Program-made: the position numbers and the translations under genes
Notes under the pieces: generated by a model
What the model was told of the DNA's origin: nothing
Databases searched by the model: none
Seen by the model: the letters and a program-made list of their open reading frames with translations, nothing else
In this document: in pieces, positions 55,205 to 64,000 of the stretch
Position numbering within the stretch: position 1 is the stretch's first letter
How the letters are laid out: each line of letters opens with the position of its first letter
Source of the DNA: Chrysophaeum taylorii
Taxonomy: Eukaryota; Sar; Pelagophyceae; Pelagomonadales; Pelagomonadaceae
Assembly (NCBI GenBank): GCA_029834535.1
Contig: JAQMWT010000675.1
Coordinates: 1 to 64,000 of the forward strand
Direction of reading: 5' to 3'
Length of the DNA stretch: 64,000 bases

Positions 55205-55647
55205 AGGCGGGGTGTCGGTCTGACGGGGAGGCCGTAGAAGTAGATGGTGTTCTTTTTTTTCTTCACCGCGTCCCCAAAAACCCACAGACTCTCTCGGGGG
55301 AGCGCGTTGCCGCGCAAGTCGAGGGCCGCGAGAGATTTTGTCTCCCGGAGACCGCGAGCGAGCGAAGCAACGCACCTCACCGTGATCTCGTTCTGCCGGA
55401 GGTCGAGGGTTCTGATCTCCAGGAAGGCTTCCTTCGCGAACACGGTGACGCCCTCGTCCCGGAGGGCGTTGCGCGCCGTCTTCAAGTACCGGAGGGACCT
55501 GAGCTCGCAGAGGAGCGCGGCGCCCTCGGGGCCGCATCGGTTCCCGGAGACGTCGAGGCGCTCGAGGGACGCGGGAAGCGAGGCGCAGAGCCGCCGGAGA
55601 CCCTCGAGCCCAAGGGACTTGTTGGCTACGTCGACCTCGACGAGCAT
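55186..55647 (-). CDS. Small leucine-rich-repeat protein (RNH1/NLRC-type repeats)
   Basis: The 153-aa product begins MLVEVDVANKSLGLEGLRR. It has about four repeats with the ribonuclease-inhibitor-like pattern LxxLDVSGNxxGxxG: LERLDVSGNRCGPEGAALL, LRYLKTARNALRDEG, IRTLDLRQNEITVRC and LAALDLRGNALPRES. No signal peptide or kinase domain is present, so it is probably a cytosolic binding module. Its 3' end overlaps the Sel1 gene by 19 bp. The ATG at 55647 is 53 bp from the divergent mitochondrial-carrier start, so the two probably share a very short promoter region. Confidence 0.75.
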   Translation of the reverse strand: MLVEVDVANKSLGLEGLRRLCASLPASLERLDVSGNRCGPEGAALLCELRSLRYLKTARNALRDEGVTVFAKEAFLEIRTLDLRQNEITVRCVASLARGLRETKSLAALDLRGNALPRESLWVFGDAVKKKKNTIYFYGLPVRPTPRLYALCG

Positions 55648-55700
55648 AATAAGTGAAGCGTTGTTGTTGTCTGTGCCGGTGATGGTACCGGTTCAAAGTG

Positions 55701-56600
55701 ATGACGTCGTCTACGAGATCCTCCTGGTGGCGTTCCGCCGGGGGTCAGCTGGTGGTGACGTCCGGCGTGACGGTGGTCTTCGAGGCGTGCATGGGCCACC
55801 AGCTCGAGTACATCAAGATCGTCAGGCAGACGACGCTCGCTCCGTATTGGTCGATTGTCTGCGACATCGTCCGTCCGCGCGGCATTATTGGTCTCTGGGA
55901 TGGATTCGTGCCATGGGGGGTCGTTCAGGCCTTGACCAAGGGGGCCGTCTTCGGCTGGGCCCACAACATGCTGCGGCGGGGCCTGTCGGGGGTTGACGGC
56001 GTGAGCGCGAACGTCAAGGACACGCTAGCCGGCGCCGGCGCGGGAGGTATCCAAGGTCTAGTCTTGTCGCCGACGCTCCTCCTCAAGACGCGCGTTATGA
56101 CCGAGCCCGTGGCGATCACCTCGCCCTGGCAGGCCTTCTGGGAGAGCTTTCGGATCGGATTTCGCGTCGTCCGGAACGAGGGCGTGGCCTCCTTGATGAA
56201 AGGCGCGCCGACCTTCGCCGCGAAACGCGTCGGGGACTGGGGCTCGCGCTACGCCTTTACCAACGCTGTCGAGGCCGAGATTTCCAAGCGCAAAAAACTC
56301 GATTACTACGACAGAATTGCTGCCTCCTTGGTCGGCGGCATGGCCAGCGCGGCCTGCACGATTCCCGTCGACGTCATGGTCGCCAACATACAGACTGCGA
56401 CGGCCGCGGGCCAACGCGTCTCCTTTGCCGGCGCCTTTGCCGAAACCTACAAAAAAAATGGTTTCGACGGCGTCTTAGGCTTTGCGACCCGGGGTTTCCT
56501 CCCCCGCAGCATCCACGTCACGCTCACCACCGTCGTCGTCAAGACGGGCACCGCCTACGTCCAAGACCGCCTCGACCCCCCCCCTTCCTCTTCTTCATAG
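55701..56600 (+). CDS. Mitochondrial carrier family protein (SLC25-like)
   Basis: From ATG 55701 the product has 299 aa, the normal carrier length, with three roughly 100-residue halves. Signature PxD/PxT-type turns are diverged: SPTLLLKTRV in repeat 2 and IPVDVMVANIQT in repeat 3 keep the Pro-x-x-[hydrophobic]-x-[K/basic] frame, and GLWDGFVPWGV, SLMKGAPTFAAKR and GFATRGFLPRSIH fit the paired matrix helices and the following even-numbered helix. Glycine-rich GAGAGGIQGLVLSP and LVGGMASAACTIPVD are odd-numbered helices. Such proteins move metabolites across the inner mitochondrial membrane. The substrate cannot be assigned. Confidence 0.75.
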   Translation: MTSSTRSSWWRSAGGQLVVTSGVTVVFEACMGHQLEYIKIVRQTTLAPYWSIVCDIVRPRGIIGLWDGFVPWGVVQALTKGAVFGWAHNMLRRGLSGVDGVSANVKDTLAGAGAGGIQGLVLSPTLLLKTRVMTEPVAITSPWQAFWESFRIGFRVVRNEGVASLMKGAPTFAAKRVGDWGSRYAFTNAVEAEISKRKKLDYYDRIAASLVGGMASAACTIPVDVMVANIQTATAAGQRVSFAGAFAETYKKNGFDGVLGFATRGFLPRSIHVTLTTVVVKTGTAYVQDRLDPPPSSSS

Positions 56601-57168
56601 TTCGTCTTCTTTTCGTCTTCTTTTCAAGTAGGTGGAGTAGCCAGTTCATTCCGTTCGTCAGGCGGTGGCCCGGTGAAGCCGCCCTCGGTAGTCGCATTAT
56701 TTCTTCTTCTTATATACTATTATTATGGTTGTGGCGACAACGCCCAGGGTCGGAGAGAGCCAGGATGGGTATGATGATGGATAATTTGGGCGCAAGGCCA
56801 CAAAAGACGATTATTGTCGTGGCAAAATCTGTAGAAAGCCAGGGAGAAACAGAAGCACAAAGTAGCGCGAGACAACGTGTTGATCGCAGCACCACGATGT
56901 CGTCGTAGGTCCGTGCCATGATGTGTTATTGTTGTTTTGGGGGGCCGAATGTTTCTGTCGTGGCGAGAGGCGGGCCGCATGTCATCAGCAACAAGTTCGA
57001 GGATGGCACAAGATAGATCCCGTGCACGAGAGAGATGATATGACCAAAAACGCTAGTAGTAACCAGAAGAGCACAGGCAAGCATCCCATCCCAAAACTTC
57101 TGGCAAAAGAGGGTAACTTCAAAAGGTGAGGGTAGGAATGCCATGGTCCTGGTGCGAGTGCCCGGGGC
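56601..57168. other. Intergenic spacer
   Basis: No supported gene. Contains (TTC)n and AT-rich short tracts after the carrier gene. Confidence 0.4.
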
Positions 57169-57176
57169 TATATATA
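57169..57176 (+). promoter_or_regulatory. TATA-box-like element
   Basis: TATATATA in a GC-rich context (ggggctatatatacccc), 45 bp upstream of the chosen ATG at 57221. This supports starting the gene downstream rather than at an ATG at 57143. Confidence 0.5.
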
Positions 57177-57220
57177 CCCCTGTGAATTTAATTAATTTAT
57201 TAGTGTTCAGAGGGAGGAGG

Positions 57221-58165
57221 ATGATGATGATGATCGGGTTTGTCCAGATGTTGCGCATGGGATTGGACGACGAGTCGTGGTCAAAGTTTAAAGGGTTCAA
57301 CGCTGGTCTATGGCGCGGGGTCGCGCGGAGTGTCGAGGTGGACCCGGTGCTCCGGCGTGTGCGCCGGTCTCCTCCTTGTTGGAGTTCTCACTACACGACA
57401 CGGTTCGAAGACATCAAGCCGCCGCGGTTCAAGGAAATTGTCGAGTGGAATGACTTTGTCGAAGAGCGACAGGGCCGCGACATATCGGTAGACATCGACG
57501 GGTCGTTCACGGCCGACTACAACATATTTCATTTCAAGAACAGAACGTTTCGTTTTGCCGCGGAATGTTCTTTCGCGATTTCTGATTCCGAAAGAATCAG
57601 AATTCTCACGAACTACGACTGGGCGGGGCTCAAGTCTGTCGCGGTCCTCGACGAAAGGCGGGGCGCGGCAACGGCAACGCGGCGCCGAACGGATTTATTT
57701 GGTTTAGACGGTCGCTGGATTGGCGACGCTTCGATCCGGAGCAGGCGCGGCCTAGCCGTGGCAAAGCAGGACCTCGCCTTCAAGACGGACGGCGAGCGTC
57801 TCGTGCGGGTCCTGGAGGTGAGGGACTTTGTTGGCGATAAAATCCAGAGTTACGAGAGTTGCGGCCAGCGTTTGGCGTCGAACGACGAAGGGTTAGAATT
57901 TGTCGCCTTCGACGACGGCACGGTCTTGATCCTCTTGGTCGATGAGGGCGTCTACGCCCTCGCCCCCCTCGCGCTCAAGGACTCCTTCTTCCTCGAGGCC
58001 GGCATTTTCCTCCAAGATCCTGCCGACCGTCTCTTTCCCATCTCTCAGAGGGGCGACGCCGAATTCGGAGATGACCCGCTCCACCTCGCCCGCGCTCTTC
58101 GCCTCTACACCGACAAGGGTCTTGTTAACAGCGTCACGACGGCCTATCACCAACGACGCTCCTAA
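57221..58165 (+). CDS. DUF3598-like (calycin/lipocalin-type) protein, putative
   Basis: From the ATG cluster at 57221 (MMMMIGFVQ) the product has about 314 aa. The N-terminus WSKFKGFNAGLWRGVARSV recalls the DUF3598 opening, where a short helix is followed by GxWxG. The rest alternates short beta-like segments (DISVDIDGSFTADYN, FRFAAECSFAISD, VRVLEVRDFV), consistent with a lipocalin-like barrel. DUF3598 proteins are common in cyanobacteria and algae and often plastid-linked, but no clear transit peptide is present. The match is by pattern only. Confidence 0.5.
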   Translation: MMMMIGFVQMLRMGLDDESWSKFKGFNAGLWRGVARSVEVDPVLRRVRRSPPCWSSHYTTRFEDIKPPRFKEIVEWNDFVEERQGRDISVDIDGSFTADYNIFHFKNRTFRFAAECSFAISDSERIRILTNYDWAGLKSVAVLDERRGAATATRRRTDLFGLDGRWIGDASIRSRRGLAVAKQDLAFKTDGERLVRVLEVRDFVGDKIQSYESCGQRLASNDEGLEFVAFDDGTVLILLVDEGVYALAPLALKDSFFLEAGIFLQDPADRLFPISQRGDAEFGDDPLHLARALRLYTDKGLVNSVTTAYHQRRS

Positions 58166-58883
58166 GGAAACCACCGCCCTACAACTCGAGGGTTCTAAAG
58201 GAACGTATGTGGCTATTTTGATGGAAAGTTCTTCTTCTGCCTCCGAGGCAGTAGTACTTCGCGTCCGTCCGTCGGAGCCTTTTTTTCTTGTTACTGAGCG
58301 GGCTGTGTAAAAGGTCAGAACGAGCCACCCACATTGCCACATCGTCGCGATGATGATATGTCGAGACTAATTAAATTCCCGAAGATACGTTGTTTACAAG
58401 CGAGATATAGGTCTGGTTGTGGGAAAAAAAACAACGTAGAACACAGACATGTTGTAATTGCGCCGAGTCCGCGCGCGATGGGCGTGGCTGCTGAACACAC
58501 GAAGCTTGACTAGTCGGTTCCGACACAATGGGAGAGAAAACGTTCTTAGCGGCCGGGCGGGGAAAGTGCAGGGATGACACAAAAGTAAAAAAAAAAATTT
58601 TTTTGGCGTGTCTCTGTGAAAGAAGCCCAGATTTTCATCCGAACTTTCGCAAGCTAATGAACAAAAAAAGGAAAACCACAGGTACTGGGCTCGAATACCT
58701 TGGACGACGAGTGCCTAATAAATAATAACCCTTCGTCGCGAAGCCGCCACCGCATGTCGCCACAATGTTCCTACCCCAAAGAAAAGGGTTATGTTTGTTT
58801 CCCTTTTTCAAGCTTGGTGTGTATCCTCGTCCAAAATAATAAATTCCGAGGGCTAGGTCAAGTCGAAGGCGTAGCACGACGCG
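58166..58883. other. Intergenic spacer upstream of the SET-domain gene
   Basis: AT-richer than the genes. Contains A and T runs at about 58588-58605. No gene is supported. Confidence 0.4.
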
Positions 58884-60548
58884 ATGTCGGAAAGGCCGAA
58901 GCGGCGCGTCGCTCCCGAAATCGAAGGCATCGAGGAGGTCGAACGGAAGCGGAAGCGGTGCGCGAGCGAGGGTGGAGGGGTTATGGTCGGGTTCGAATTT
59001 CTAGAGATTCCGGCGCTTCGCGAACCGGAGGTGAGCGGTGACCTCCAGGCCGAAGCCCAACGGTGCCGCGAGGCCCTGAAGAAGCAGCACGGCGAGCGCG
59101 TGAAGCGTTTGCTCAAGGTAAACCGGAAGGCCGCTGGTGTTAAGCCCGCGGCGTACTGGTGGCGGTTCGAGGCGAAGGAAAACGCGCGGCTACCGGCGCG
59201 AGTACCGCAGCCTCGGAGCGTCGCTTGGAATGCGTTGAGAAAGAACTTTCACGTCGACGACGACCCCGTGCTGCGGTACGTGCCGTACTTTGGGGACGAC
59301 GACAAGACGGGCGTGGACATATCGGCGTACGATGCGGCGCCGTGCGCGACGGCCGAGGCGCTGAGCGAGGCGGACGAGGTGACGGCGGCGGCGTGCTTGC
59401 GGGCGAGCGGGGATGTGGAGGCCGCGGCGCTCGCGACCGCGTTGACGGCGCCGCGCGCCACGAGCGACGCCTTGGTCGAGAAGATCCAGCGACAGGTCGT
59501 GGCGTTTCTGACGGCGAGGCCGACGACGACGATTTCCGTCGATACTCGGACCGGGCTTCGGGTGGCCGGCGACTACGCGGGCCTCTCCGAGTCCTATCGG
59601 GACCTCTTCTGCCGGCGGTGCTACGCGTACGACTGCGCCGAGCACGGCGCGAGACAGCCCTTCCCGCGCGGCCGCGAGGACCCCCCGGGAGTCGTTTACG
59701 GCGAGAAGCCGCTTTGTTTCGGCGGCGAAAACGACGACGTCTCGGGACCGCTGCTGCGCACCAAGATAGAGACTATTCTCGGGTGGCGGCGCGACGAGGA
59801 CCAGCAGCCCAACGAGTTGTTCCGCCGGCAGCGCCTCGCCTTGTTTGGCGCGCGGAACCCGACACTCCCCAAGTCGTACTTTCCGTGCGACCACGAGGGC
59901 GACTGCTCGGGGGGGGACTGCACCTGCGCCAAGCTCCGGCCCGGCGGCTTCTGCGAGAAGTACTGCGCCTGTCCGCCATCCTGCCGCGCGCGCTTTCCCG
60001 GGTGCCGCTGCAAGCAGCCATGCCGCCAGCGAGCGACCTGCGAATGCGTTGCCAACGGACGCGAGTGCGATCCCGACCTCTGCAAGTGTTGCGCCGGCGA
60101 CGCCTGCGTCAACCGACCGCTCGCCCTCAATCGCCACAAGCGCCTCGCCCTCGGCCGCAGCTCGACCCACGGCTGGGGGACCTTCGCGCTCCAAGCCGCC
60201 AAAGCCGGCGACTTTGTTGGCGAGTACCGGGGCGAGCTCGTGTCTCACGACGAAGCCGACCGTCGCGGAAAAATCTACGACAAGCTCGCCTGCAGCTTTC
60301 TCTTCAACCTCGACGACGAGCGCGTCGTCGACGCCACGCGCCAGGGGTCCAAGATGAAATTCGCCAATCACAACGCCCGCGACCCCAATTTGATGCCGCG
60401 CGTCGCCTTGGTCGACGGCGACTACCGCATCGGCATGTACGCCAAGCGCGACCTTCATCCGGGGGACGAGCTCTCCTTCAACTACTCGCCCGCCTTTTGG
60501 GACGCCGCGCAGGTCGAATCCAGGGCCGCCAAGGCCTCCGTCCTCTAA
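58884..60548 (+). CDS. EZH: E(z)-type histone H3K27 methyltransferase (CXC plus SET)
   Basis: The product has 554 aa from ATG 58884. A basic N-terminus (MSERPKRRV...) precedes a central region of low similarity. The CXC domain runs about 330-410 and is dense in Cys (CDHEGDCSGGDCTCAKL, CEKYCACPPSCRARFPGC and so on). The SET domain runs about 425-545: GRSSTHGWGTFALQ, GEYRGELVSHDEADRRG, SFLFNLDDERVVDATR, MKFANHNARDPNL, GDYRIGMYAKRDL and ELSFNYSPAFW. This order and spacing match enhancer-of-zeste (PRC2), including FANHN for FANHS. E(z) silences genes and, in algae, transposons by H3K27me3. It is shorter than animal EZH2 (about 746 aa), with reduced N-terminal partner-binding regions. Confidence 0.9.
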   Translation: MSERPKRRVAPEIEGIEEVERKRKRCASEGGGVMVGFEFLEIPALREPEVSGDLQAEAQRCREALKKQHGERVKRLLKVNRKAAGVKPAAYWWRFEAKENARLPARVPQPRSVAWNALRKNFHVDDDPVLRYVPYFGDDDKTGVDISAYDAAPCATAEALSEADEVTAAACLRASGDVEAAALATALTAPRATSDALVEKIQRQVVAFLTARPTTTISVDTRTGLRVAGDYAGLSESYRDLFCRRCYAYDCAEHGARQPFPRGREDPPGVVYGEKPLCFGGENDDVSGPLLRTKIETILGWRRDEDQQPNELFRRQRLALFGARNPTLPKSYFPCDHEGDCSGGDCTCAKLRPGGFCEKYCACPPSCRARFPGCRCKQPCRQRATCECVANGRECDPDLCKCCAGDACVNRPLALNRHKRLALGRSSTHGWGTFALQAAKAGDFVGEYRGELVSHDEADRRGKIYDKLACSFLFNLDDERVVDATRQGSKMKFANHNARDPNLMPRVALVDGDYRIGMYAKRDLHPGDELSFNYSPAFWDAAQVESRAAKASVL

Positions 60549-60943
60549 AATATTTGGGTGGGTGTCCGTCCTCGTCCTTTCGAAAAGCTAGCTAGCGAGA
60601 AGTATCTGCAAGTTGACACAACCAGGAGTAAGAAAGAAAGAAAGAAAGAAAGAAACGAAAGAAATAAAGATGCGCATGATCGACGACGATCCAAACCAGT
60701 GCCACTGGGGGGCGGGCGCAGGTAGGAAGAGAGACGGAATGAACAGTTGTTATTATTATTATCGGACGATGGCCGTCTGCCTTCGGGCATTCCATTCAAC
60801 TTACGATAGATACTCTTTATATTCGCAGTAGAGACCTATACACTTTGAACCCCGAAACTTTCTTTACGCCGCAAAAGAGAGCATAGGCCTTCTTCGTAAA
60901 AGGGAGACCCTACAGTACGTCACAAGATACTTTTAACGAGGTG
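60549..60943. other. Intergenic spacer
   Basis: Contains (AAGA)n at about 60632-60660 and a TTA run near 60749. Probable promoter region of the channel gene. No gene. Confidence 0.4.
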
Positions 60944-63079
60944 ATGACAGCAGTCGCAGGCGGTGCCGCCGGGTGGCGCATAGCGGCCCGGAGGCTCGGG
61001 TCTCCGCGGCGAAAGAAGGTGGATTGCCAAAAGGAGGAGGCGCCCGAGGGCCCGGCGTGGGCAAAGCTCGAACCGAAAGTAAACGAAAATGTGAAGACGA
61101 AGCGCGTGACTGCGAAGGAAATGCGCTCCGCCGCGGAGGCCGCGGGCAAGGTGTCTTTCACGATAAAGGGAAGATACACCATAGATCCGCAGAGGTCGCG
61201 TTGGATCCAGGAGTTGGACGTCGCTCTCGCCCTGGCGTTGTTCTACACGTCGATCGTGACGCCGGTGGAGGTCGCGTTTTTGACGGGGAGCGAGACGCTG
61301 TTTTACTTGAACCAGGTGATGAACTTGGTGTTTGTTGCTGACGTGATGACCCAGTTCTTCACGCACTACCAGCAACCCAAGGTGAAGGGCGGCGCGTGGG
61401 TGCGTAATCACGGGATGATCGTCGGACACTATCTGCGAGGCAACTTTTTGCTGGACTTTACGGCAACGTTTCCCTTCGAACTCGTGTCGAGGTTTGAACG
61501 GAGAAACCACGTCAGGGCGATGGCCAAGGTTCGGTTGCTCAAGCTGCTGCGGCTCACCAAACTGTTCCGGATCATGGCGTCGAGTCGGTTGGTGACGAGG
61601 TACCGGTCGCAGCTCACGATGAGCTACGGGCTGTTGACTTTAGGTCAATTCGTGGGCATGACGGTAGTCGTGTGCCACTGGTTTGCGTGCATCTGGGGCT
61701 TTGTGGGCAACCTCGACACGAACGACGACGTGTCGAACTCGTGGAAGCGCAAGTTCGAAACGGGTTCGTACAAGTGGAGCGTCGAGAACCCGCGAAACCA
61801 ATACTTAATAAGCGTCTACTTCGCGACGATGACGCTGACGACCGTCGGGTATGGCGACGTGACGCCGCAAAATTTGACCGAGTATAGCGTGATTTTGGTT
61901 GCGATGTTTTTTGGGGGCTTCACGTGGGCTTTCGTGATCGGGCAGGTGTGTGCCGTGGCGTCGACGATGGACATCAAAAGGATCGAGCACCGTCAAATCT
62001 ACGACCAAATAAACAACATGCTGGTCGACAGCGCCATATCGACGGATTTGGCGTGCGATGTGAGAGCGTATTTGTTCCAGACCGAAGACATGGAGCGGCG
62101 AAAGACGTTTCCCGGCTTGTTGGACTACCTGTCTCCGGCGCTCCAGCAACACTTGTGCGACGAGCTGAGCGCCAAGCATTTCGCCGCCGTCCACTACCTT
62201 CGGAATCGGTCGAATCGATTTCGGTTGGCGATCTTCAAGGCGATGACCACCCGCATGTTCTGCCCGCAGGAAGTCGTCGACGACGCGGCGGGCTCCCTCC
62301 TCATCGTTGCCAACCAGGGGTTCATGGGCGCCGACGGCAAGATTTACACGGGCGGGACGGCGGTCAACAGGGATTTTCTGGCCTTTAATTCCCCGAATCG
62401 CCACATCGTCGCGCTCTCGTACGTCCAGGTCTACATATTCACGCGACGCCAGCTCGATAACGTTTTGGAGTACTACCCGGACGAGCGTTTGTTCGTGTTG
62501 TGGTTTCGGGTATTCTACGGCGTGCTCGCGGTCGCGGAAAAAGTGAGACGTCGGCGAATCGACCAGACCAAGCCGCACGGCAATTTGACGAGGTCCCTCA
62601 CTTGTGCCGCCGTCACCGACGGGCACGTCTTGAAGCTCCGCCGACGCGAGGTGCCGTGTCGACGAGCGAACAGCGAGTCCTATCATCATCATCATCATCA
62701 GCCGCCCTCCGTCGAGAAAGCAACGGCTGTCTCTTGCTCGGCGGAAACAACGTCGTCGTCGTTCCTCGACGAGCGTCTGCGAGCGAACGGCCTCTTTTTG
62801 CGTCACTGCGAGCTTCCGCAGCGCGACGACCCCAAACTCGTGAGGACGGCTGTCGCGAGCCACCCCGAAGCCTTGCAGTACGCGACCCCACGGCTCCGGG
62901 CGGATCCCGAGATCGTCGCCTTGGCGATCGAAAAAAGTGCCGATCCGCGCGCGGAGATCGTGCCGTTTGTCAGCGAGAGCCTAAAACGCCTCGTCGACGT
63001 CGCGAGACGCCTCGACGACGACGACGACCTGGTGGTATCCCCGTCGCAGGTCGACGTGGAAGAGCTACGAAGAAACTAA
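60944..63079 (+). CDS. Voltage-gated K+ channel, EAG/CNG-type, with DUF4116-like C-terminus
   Basis: From ATG 60944 the product has 711 aa. S1 begins near WIQELDVALALALFYTSIV. The voltage-sensor S4 contains regularly spaced basic residues (KVRLLKLLRLTKLFR). The pore loop has FATMTLTTVGYGDVTP with the K+-selectivity TVGYG, followed by S6 (FFGGFTWAFVIGQV). A C-linker (YDQINNML...) and a diverged cyclic-nucleotide-binding-type region follow, as in EAG or CNG channels. Residues about 600-680 (NGLFLRHC...HPEALQYATPRLRADPEIV) resemble DUF4116, a repeat expanded in some stramenopiles. It is a plasma-membrane or organellar K+ channel. The stop overlaps the convergent neighbour by 4 bp. Confidence 0.88.
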   Translation: MTAVAGGAAGWRIAARRLGSPRRKKVDCQKEEAPEGPAWAKLEPKVNENVKTKRVTAKEMRSAAEAAGKVSFTIKGRYTIDPQRSRWIQELDVALALALFYTSIVTPVEVAFLTGSETLFYLNQVMNLVFVADVMTQFFTHYQQPKVKGGAWVRNHGMIVGHYLRGNFLLDFTATFPFELVSRFERRNHVRAMAKVRLLKLLRLTKLFRIMASSRLVTRYRSQLTMSYGLLTLGQFVGMTVVVCHWFACIWGFVGNLDTNDDVSNSWKRKFETGSYKWSVENPRNQYLISVYFATMTLTTVGYGDVTPQNLTEYSVILVAMFFGGFTWAFVIGQVCAVASTMDIKRIEHRQIYDQINNMLVDSAISTDLACDVRAYLFQTEDMERRKTFPGLLDYLSPALQQHLCDELSAKHFAAVHYLRNRSNRFRLAIFKAMTTRMFCPQEVVDDAAGSLLIVANQGFMGADGKIYTGGTAVNRDFLAFNSPNRHIVALSYVQVYIFTRRQLDNVLEYYPDERLFVLWFRVFYGVLAVAEKVRRRRIDQTKPHGNLTRSLTCAAVTDGHVLKLRRREVPCRRANSESYHHHHHQPPSVEKATAVSCSAETTSSSFLDERLRANGLFLRHCELPQRDDPKLVRTAVASHPEALQYATPRLRADPEIVALAIEKSADPRAEIVPFVSESLKRLVDVARRLDDDDDLVVSPSQVDVEELRRN

Positions 63080-64000
63080 AAAGTAGGAGGATGCACGACC
63101 ACGGCAGTGTCGAAGGGGCAATCGTTTGGGTTTTTCTTGCACATGTCGATGCACTTGGGGACGGCCAGGTGAACGTAGCGGTGGTCGGGGGGTCGTCCCC
63201 AGAGGCAATTGACGACGGGGCAGGTGCGCTGGAGGTAGTGGGGGAGGCCGACGGGGGCGTTAAAGGAGGGGCGCACGGGTCGGGGGTTTTTGAGGAGGCA
63301 GAGGGCCACGTATCTCGCGACAGTTGGATTCTGGTGGCGTCGTTGTCTCGACTTGGAAGCAAGCCCCTTCATCACGTTGGAGGCGGACGAAGCGGAGGCG
63401 GTGTCGCGGACGGGGTGAAAGAGCTTACCGGGGGCAAGGTCCTCGAGGACGTCGAAGACGTCCGAGGTGATGGGGGCCGGGAGCTGGTAGTCCAAAAGCC
63501 CGACGTAACCGTCGGATATGTTCCCCATGTCGCACCACGCCGTCTGATTGCAGATCGTCGGGACGAACGTTTCGGCGTGACCGTAGACGCCCGCCCTCCC
63601 GAGCTCGTCCAAAAAACCGAGGAACCTGCTCGAAAAGCGAACTATCGGGCCAAACAAAAACCCAACGTCCGCGGGATCCGCTCGAACCCCGTAGAGCATG
63701 CGGGCGTTCCACGAACCGCCGCCGTGTACCCGATCAATTTTTGGGGTCCACCCGACCCGCCAAGCTAAGAGGTCCCGGGGATCGGAAGCGTGCGCGTCCA
63801 AAAGCGCCCCCCAGCTCCCCGTGAACCCAACGTCGTGCTCGACGCACCACGCGTACGCGTAATCACGAAGCCGAGAGAAGGCGTACGCGTACGCGAGGTG
63901 TTGATAGTGACTCTTCGCGATCGGCGATTGCGACTTGAGGGCGTACCGCGCCAACAAATCGCTCAACCCAACCCCCACGGTACGGCGTGCCCAGCTGATG
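63076..64000 (-). CDS. Hypothetical protein, possibly glycosyltransferase-like (5'-partial at window edge)
   Basis: The frame is open through the right edge, so the N-terminus lies outside; the first visible in-frame candidate at 63978 is GTG, not ATG. At least 307 residues. The segment AYAWCVEHDVGFTGSWGALL resembles the acidic donor-binding strand of some protist glycosyltransferase-like proteins (E-x-D-V-x-F/Y-T/S-G-x-W). Later HAETFVPTICNQTAWCDMGN fits their conserved ESFVPTxC region. The C-terminus is Cys-containing (CIDMCKKNPNDCPFD). This assignment rests on remembered patterns and is tentative. Tail-to-tail with the K+ channel gene with a 4-bp overlap. Confidence 0.5.
   Translation of the reverse strand, partial: ISWARRTVGVGLSDLLARYALKSQSPIAKSHYQHLAYAYAFSRLRDYAYAWCVEHDVGFTGSWGALLDAHASDPRDLLAWRVGWTPKIDRVHGGGSWNARMLYGVRADPADVGFLFGPIVRFSSRFLGFLDELGRAGVYGHAETFVPTICNQTAWCDMGNISDGYVGLLDYQLPAPITSDVFDVLEDLAPGKLFHPVRDTASASSASNVMKGLASKSRQRRHQNPTVARYVALCLLKNPRPVRPSFNAPVGLPHYLQRTCPVVNCLWGRPPDHRYVHLAVPKCIDMCKKNPNDCPFDTAVVVHPPTF

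Noticed and set aside
59190-60458. 422-aa minus-strand frame
   Set aside because: Antisense to the E(z) gene; the plus frame has CXC and SET motifs.
1-64000. tRNA or rRNA genes
   Set aside because: I scanned for conserved tRNA and rRNA signatures by eye and saw none; a covariance-model search would be needed to exclude them.

Overview
The window looks like nuclear DNA of a small-genome, GC-rich photosynthetic eukaryote, most likely a stramenopile alga (pelagophyte-like; this placement is inference). The evidence is an ARC5/DRP5B-type plastid-division dynamin, an E(z)-type CXC-SET methyltransferase, WDR12/YTM1, PUM3/PUF6, a PX sorting nexin, a mitochondrial carrier and heterokont-style ShK domains. 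There are no bacterial operons or ribosome-binding sites. Genes are dense and mostly intronless. Where introns occur they are very short GT-AG introns, about 37-86 nt, which mimic frameshifts.

Layout. 1-6.7 kb is repeat-rich: a GC-rich higher-order tandem repeat (1-1650), short-repeat DNA, a decayed PIF1/Helitron-type helicase (minus strand), and a 5'-truncated, frameshifted non-LTR retroelement (4116-6526). At 6772-10686 is an intact 1304-aa protein combining a stonustoxin-type N-domain, FN3, a P-loop GTPase and a Cys cluster. 10.7-16.5 kb is lower-coding DNA with an AT-richer island and an intron-bearing fragment. 16.5-24.8 kb holds a methyltransferase, a large intron-rich helical gene of unknown function and the plastid-division dynamin. 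27.5-31.7 kb is a minus-strand run: a three-repeat protein, a PX sorting nexin and an aldehyde-dehydrogenase-like enzyme. 33.9-34.9 kb is WDR12.

35743-40418 is an apparently complete DNA transposon: 7-bp target-site duplication (ACTACAC), inverted termini, and one 1373-aa transposase-like gene that is continuous once a 37-nt intron is removed. It carries a Tudor-like C-terminal domain. 40.5-50.4 kb holds PUM3, a methyltransferase, a ten-exon subtilisin-like protease (PPC-like repeats inserted in the catalytic domain, ShK-like C-terminus) and a secretory VHL-beta/2OG-oxygenase fusion ending in HDEL. 52.6-64 kb is a compact set: apyrase, Sel1-repeat protein, LRR protein, mitochondrial carrier, DUF3598-like protein, E(z), a K+ channel and an edge-truncated protein.

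The best candidates for new biology are the chromatin-reader-bearing transposon, the prolyl-hydroxylase/VHL-beta fusion, the stonustoxin-type GTPase and the 63-residue repeat protein. All calls come from reading the sequence; no database search or expression evidence was available.
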